Assembly: GCA_017446225.1 (NCBI GenBank)
Contig: JAFSRH010000015.1
Coordinates: 1 to 43,878 of the forward strand
DNA: 43,878 nucleotides
Direction of reading: 5' to 3'
From: Oscillibacter sp.
GTDB taxonomy: Bacteria > Bacillota > Clostridia > Oscillospirales > Oscillospiraceae
The position numbers and the translations under genes are program-made. Within the stretch, counting starts at the first letter, position 1; each line of letters opens with the position of its first letter. This document shows, piece after piece, positions 40,498 through 43,878 of this stretch. Below the pieces are notes generated by a model. It was not told the DNA's origin, did no database searches, and saw nothing but the letters and a program-made list of their open reading frames with translations.

Positions 40498-42600
40498 ATG
40501 CGCTCCGCCAATCGGGAACGGACGTACCGTTTCCCCGCGCTCAACGGGGGCTTGAATCTACGTGACGCGGAAATCAACCTCAAAGACAACGAGTCCCCGG
40601 AAATTGTCAATCTCTGGTGGGAGGACGGCGTGTTACAGGCTCGTCCCGGACAGGAACGGGCGACTTCCGGATGGGGCGGCGGCTCCTATTCCGGGTACGC
40701 CTTCCCCGCGTCCGATGCGGTCTACGCCGCCACAACGTTTCAGGAAGGCGTGGTGGTCCACGTTGGGGCGTCCCTGTACACGTGGCACGGCAATTTCCGG
40801 GAACTGCGCCGCGTCACCTCCCCCGGAAACGCGAGCATTGCCACCGGCGTGCCCCGCAACGCCGGGACCTTCTTCCGGTTCGGAAACGACCTGTTTTACA
40901 AAAACGCGGGCGGCTTCTATCGCCTGACTTACAACGCTTCCCATGGTCCGCTGACTGCCCCGCTTACGATTTCCCGCGTGGCCGACAACGCCTTTATTCC
41001 GACCGTCCTTGTCAACGCCGACCCCGCCACCGGACAGGGGGACCCGTATCAGTCGGAAAACCGCCTGTCCCCTCAAAAACGCGTCCGCTATGTTGCCTTG
41101 TCTGTGCCGGAAAACGTGGTCCGTACCGGAAACGGACTCACCCGGGTTTTCAGTATGGGCGTCACGGCGTCCGAAAACCTTCGCGGCGTCTCCGCCGTCT
41201 ACGTTGATACCGCCCTGCTGAAACCCGCCCTGTATTCGGTGGACGTACGCTCCGGAAGCGTACTTTTCAACACCGCGCCGGCCGAAAATTCCGTACTCAC
41301 CTTCACGCTGGATATCGGACAGTTGGAATACCACCTCCCCGCGGACAGCGTGGAGGCGGTGACACAGGTCCGCGTGGACGGCCTGACCATGGTCCAGAGC
41401 CGGGACTATGCCGCGGACCCCGTGACCGGAACCGTAACCTTTACACAGGCCCCGCCCGCCGCCGCTTCCGTGGAAATCACCTACCGCCAACAGAACGCCG
41501 CCGCGCTCGCGGAAATCATGGCCTGTCCGTACGCGCTGGCGTGCGGGACCGGGGAACGCTTATGTATTGTCACGGGCGGCGCGGAACAGTGTCCGGAGGC
41601 CGTGTACTGGTCCGGCGTCACGGAGTCCGGGCCTGACCCGTCCTACTGGCCGGAGGAATCGCGGAATCTGATCGGGGGCGATGTCACCGGCTTCGGCGGG
41701 CAGTACGACCAGATCATTGTGTTCCAGTCGCGGCGCATTGGGAAGCTCAGCCTCTCCAACAAAACGCTCAACGGCCGCGACAGCATTTCTTTGACCTATT
41801 CCGGCGTCCATGACAAAATCGGCTGTGATCTGCCCCGTTCGGTACAGCTCATTGGAAACAACCTGACGTTCGCCAACACATCCGGCGGCGTCTATCAGGT
41901 GCTGTCCTCTTCCGCCGCGCGGGAAAATAACGTCCGCTGTCTGTCCGGCAAAATCAACGGCTCCGATACCCGCCCCGGACTGCTCCACGATATGCGCGTT
42001 GCCGGTACCGGACCCGTCTGCTCCCTTGACGATGGGCAACGCTACTGGCTCGCCGTCAATGACCATGTCTGGCTTTGGGATTATTCCTTGTCCGACAGCG
42101 CCGACCCGGTCTGGTTCTTTTTTACGGGGTTAAGTCCCCGCGCGCTGTCCATGCGTGACCGGGCGCCGTGTCTGGTCAACGCCGCCGCCCAGACGGTCCG
42201 CCTTGGCCCGGTACTGAGCGACTTTGGGGAAGCGGTCCGGAAAGTGTACCAGTTTCCCGTGCGGAACTTCGGCGGGTACGACCGCCTCAAAGACGTGCGC
42301 GCCGTCCTGTTCTCTCTCCGCGCGGACACGCCCTCGGATGTCGCCGTACTCTATGAGACCGACTACGAAACCCGGGCCGACCTGCTCAGTCTCCATGTCG
42401 CGGGCTACGACCGGCTCACGGACCGGAATCTGGAAGTACGGGACCTGAGCGTACCGCGTCACGCGGCCGTGTTCCGGCGGCGGCCGAAATGCCGACACGT
42501 CCGCCACTTTTCCTTACGGTTGGAGAATAACGCCGCCGGACAGAACCTCGCGCCGTATTCCGTGGAAATTCAAATCCGTTATCAGGGGAGGGACCGCTAA
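40498..42600 (+). CDS. Large beta-rich tail/hub protein
   Basis: The 700-residue product starts TYRFPALNGGLNLRDAEINL and continues with NLWWEDGVLQARPGQE, a start shared by tail-hub proteins of short-tailed phages. The rest is beta-rich, with repeats of FTLDIGQLEYHLP- and DYAADPVTGTVTF-like strands. No enzyme motif is seen. It replaces the usual tail-tube and tape-measure genes in this order. GGAGGTG precedes the ATG. The next gene starts at the stop (TAATG). Confidence 0.6.
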   Translation: MRSANRERTYRFPALNGGLNLRDAEINLKDNESPEIVNLWWEDGVLQARPGQERATSGWGGGSYSGYAFPASDAVYAATTFQEGVVVHVGASLYTWHGNFRELRRVTSPGNASIATGVPRNAGTFFRFGNDLFYKNAGGFYRLTYNASHGPLTAPLTISRVADNAFIPTVLVNADPATGQGDPYQSENRLSPQKRVRYVALSVPENVVRTGNGLTRVFSMGVTASENLRGVSAVYVDTALLKPALYSVDVRSGSVLFNTAPAENSVLTFTLDIGQLEYHLPADSVEAVTQVRVDGLTMVQSRDYAADPVTGTVTFTQAPPAAASVEITYRQQNAAALAEIMACPYALACGTGERLCIVTGGAEQCPEAVYWSGVTESGPDPSYWPEESRNLIGGDVTGFGGQYDQIIVFQSRRIGKLSLSNKTLNGRDSISLTYSGVHDKIGCDLPRSVQLIGNNLTFANTSGGVYQVLSSSAARENNVRCLSGKINGSDTRPGLLHDMRVAGTGPVCSLDDGQRYWLAVNDHVWLWDYSLSDSADPVWFFFTGLSPRALSMRDRAPCLVNAAAQTVRLGPVLSDFGEAVRKVYQFPVRNFGGYDRLKDVRAVLFSLRADTPSDVAVLYETDYETRADLLSLHVAGYDRLTDRNLEVRDLSVPRHAAVFRRRPKCRHVRHFSLRLENNAAGQNLAPYSVEIQIRYQGRDR

Positions 42601-43878
42601 TGCCCGATACCAACGAAACGCCCGAACTGATTCCGCGTCTTTTCTACTCCAAAAACTGGGAGGACCCCGCCGACTACGCCACCCATCAGCACAACGAAAT
42701 ACAGAACCGCCGCGACTTGCAGAGCCTTTTTACCGAAATCGCCACTTATATTAACAACGTCATGCTCCCCCGCGCCGAACAGCTCCTGACGGAAAACGGC
42801 GGCGCAAGCGGCGAAGGCGGCGGAAGCGTTACGGGCGGCGTGTCCGGCGACTATCTGCCGCTGGACGGCGGGACCATGCGCGGCGTACTCCGCCTCTTCC
42901 GTGACCCGGTACTGGACGCCGAAGCCGTCACAAAGCGTTACGCGGATGCGCTGGCTACCGGAATCCGCGCGGATATGAACGGCAATTTCAGCGCAATCCG
43001 GCAGGACGTGGACGCAATCGAACTTCTTGTACAGGACCCCGACGGGATTGCCTCCCTTTTAACCCGGGCGGACGCCAGTGAGGGACGCGTCACAGACACG
43101 GAAGGCGACATTGGAGCCTTGACCGTCCGCGCGGACGGGATTGCAACGTCTGTTTCTACCATGGACGGCAGAGTGTCCACGCTGGAACAGACGGCGAACG
43201 GTATGGAAACCCGTGTCGCCAATGCGGAAGGCGACCTTTCCAGCATCCGTCAGAAAGTGGACGGAATCGCGCTCAACGTGTCCACCGTGACGGAAAACGG
43301 GGAAGTGTTCGCGCGGCTGACGCTTACCATTGGGGAACATGACTTGTATGGCTACATCAAACTGGACGGCAACGTGGACGTGTCCGGACAGCTCTCCGCA
43401 AACGCGCTGTACGCCGGTTACGGAGAAGTGGCCAATCTGGCCGTTGACCGGCTGGTTACCACGCGCCGTATCGTCAAGTATCTGCAAGGCGACCGGTCGG
43501 ACGACAATTTCATCCGGGCGTACGAACAGAACATGGAGTGGGTCACGGGGACCTGTACCGGCGGAACCGTACAGGCCAAAACGCCGGACGGCTCCCCGCT
43601 CTACTGGCCCGTGGACGTCTCCGGCCTGTCGCGCGGCGCGGACGGATACCCCGTCAACGCGCAACAGGAGCGTATCTTTACCACGACCACGCCGACCGGT
43701 TACCCCGTACAGGTCTACACGTACACGGAAGCCGTTAAGCGTTCCATTTCCTTCGAGGCCGTCAACGGCATTTACTCGCCCATTGACCGCTTCGGCGCGG
43801 GAAACGCGCAGGGCAACAACAAGGCGTGGATACTCAAGACCGCGGACGGGTTCGACATTCGTTACCTGACGCCCGACA
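42600..43878 (+). CDS. Tail fibre/spike protein, 3' end beyond the window
   Basis: The ATG at 42600 overlaps the preceding stop as TAATG, with GGGAGGG six bases ahead. The frame stays open to the window edge (426 codons), so the product is incomplete. Residues near 85-115 (LPLDGGTMRGVLRLF, then AVTKRYAD) match the tail-fibre hinge motif LDGGTM(x)G...AVTK(x)Y. Long heptad-like stretches with repeated VSTxDGRVSTLEQTANGMETR follow (about 120-235). A beta region comes after these. It is probably the receptor-binding fibre. Confidence 0.78.
   Translation, partial: MPDTNETPELIPRLFYSKNWEDPADYATHQHNEIQNRRDLQSLFTEIATYINNVMLPRAEQLLTENGGASGEGGGSVTGGVSGDYLPLDGGTMRGVLRLFRDPVLDAEAVTKRYADALATGIRADMNGNFSAIRQDVDAIELLVQDPDGIASLLTRADASEGRVTDTEGDIGALTVRADGIATSVSTMDGRVSTLEQTANGMETRVANAEGDLSSIRQKVDGIALNVSTVTENGEVFARLTLTIGEHDLYGYIKLDGNVDVSGQLSANALYAGYGEVANLAVDRLVTTRRIVKYLQGDRSDDNFIRAYEQNMEWVTGTCTGGTVQAKTPDGSPLYWPVDVSGLSRGADGYPVNAQQERIFTTTTPTGYPVQVYTYTEAVKRSISFEAVNGIYSPIDRFGAGNAQGNNKAWILKTADGFDIRYLTPD

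Overview
The window looks like chromosomal DNA from a GC-rich Gram-positive bacterium, most likely an Oscillospirales-type member of the Clostridia. This rests on Firmicutes-type families (IreB, YceD-RpmF, YaaA, QueH, a DUF3810-type protein, an SLH-domain surface protein), lipoprotein signal peptides and strong purine-rich ribosome binding sites. No rRNA, tRNA or CRISPR array is visible. The organism assignment is inference from gene content.

Region 1 (1-5100) is the chromosomal replication origin. dnaA, dnaN, yaaA and recF run leftward on the minus strand. The dnaA-dnaN gap holds at least seven exact DnaA boxes and six TAG/CTA trios next to two tandem boxes, the layout of a basal unwinding element. 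A second, weaker box set lies in a 141-bp tandem duplication between yaaA and dnaN. The usual rpmH-rnpA block upstream of dnaA is absent. A large S-layer-type gene is there instead, behind an array of TTAC motifs spaced by about one or two helical turns.

Region 2 (5.4-20.1 kb) is mostly rightward. It carries the S-layer protein, a five-gene peptide/nickel-type ABC importer, a DUF3810-like metalloprotease-type membrane protein, an L,D-transpeptidase lipoprotein, a PAP2 phosphatase and a stalk/PepSY protein. A leftward malQ-queH pair sits among them.

Region 3 (20.1-34.6 kb) is entirely leftward. It holds a housekeeping cluster (yceD-rpmF-der-plsY-gpsA), ireB and pheST. Next come an AT-richer pair encoding an OLD-like ATPase and a probable PD-(D/E)XK nuclease, which may be an anti-phage defence module. 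The rest is a polysaccharide deacetylase, a CstA-type carrier and three uncharacterised proteins. A 21-bp-periodic DnaA-box cluster lies between two of the uncharacterised genes.

Region 4 (34.8 kb to the right edge) is a compact rightward phage structural module: a small gene in the terminase-small-subunit position, TerL, a small membrane protein, portal, a proline-rich scaffold-like protein, major capsid, a connector, a large tail/hub protein and a tail fibre running off the edge. No tape measure or major tail-tube gene is seen in the window, which suggests a short-tailed type. It starts at two near-identical 30-bp promoter/operator units, each with a LexA-like box. No integrase or repressor gene lies at its left edge.
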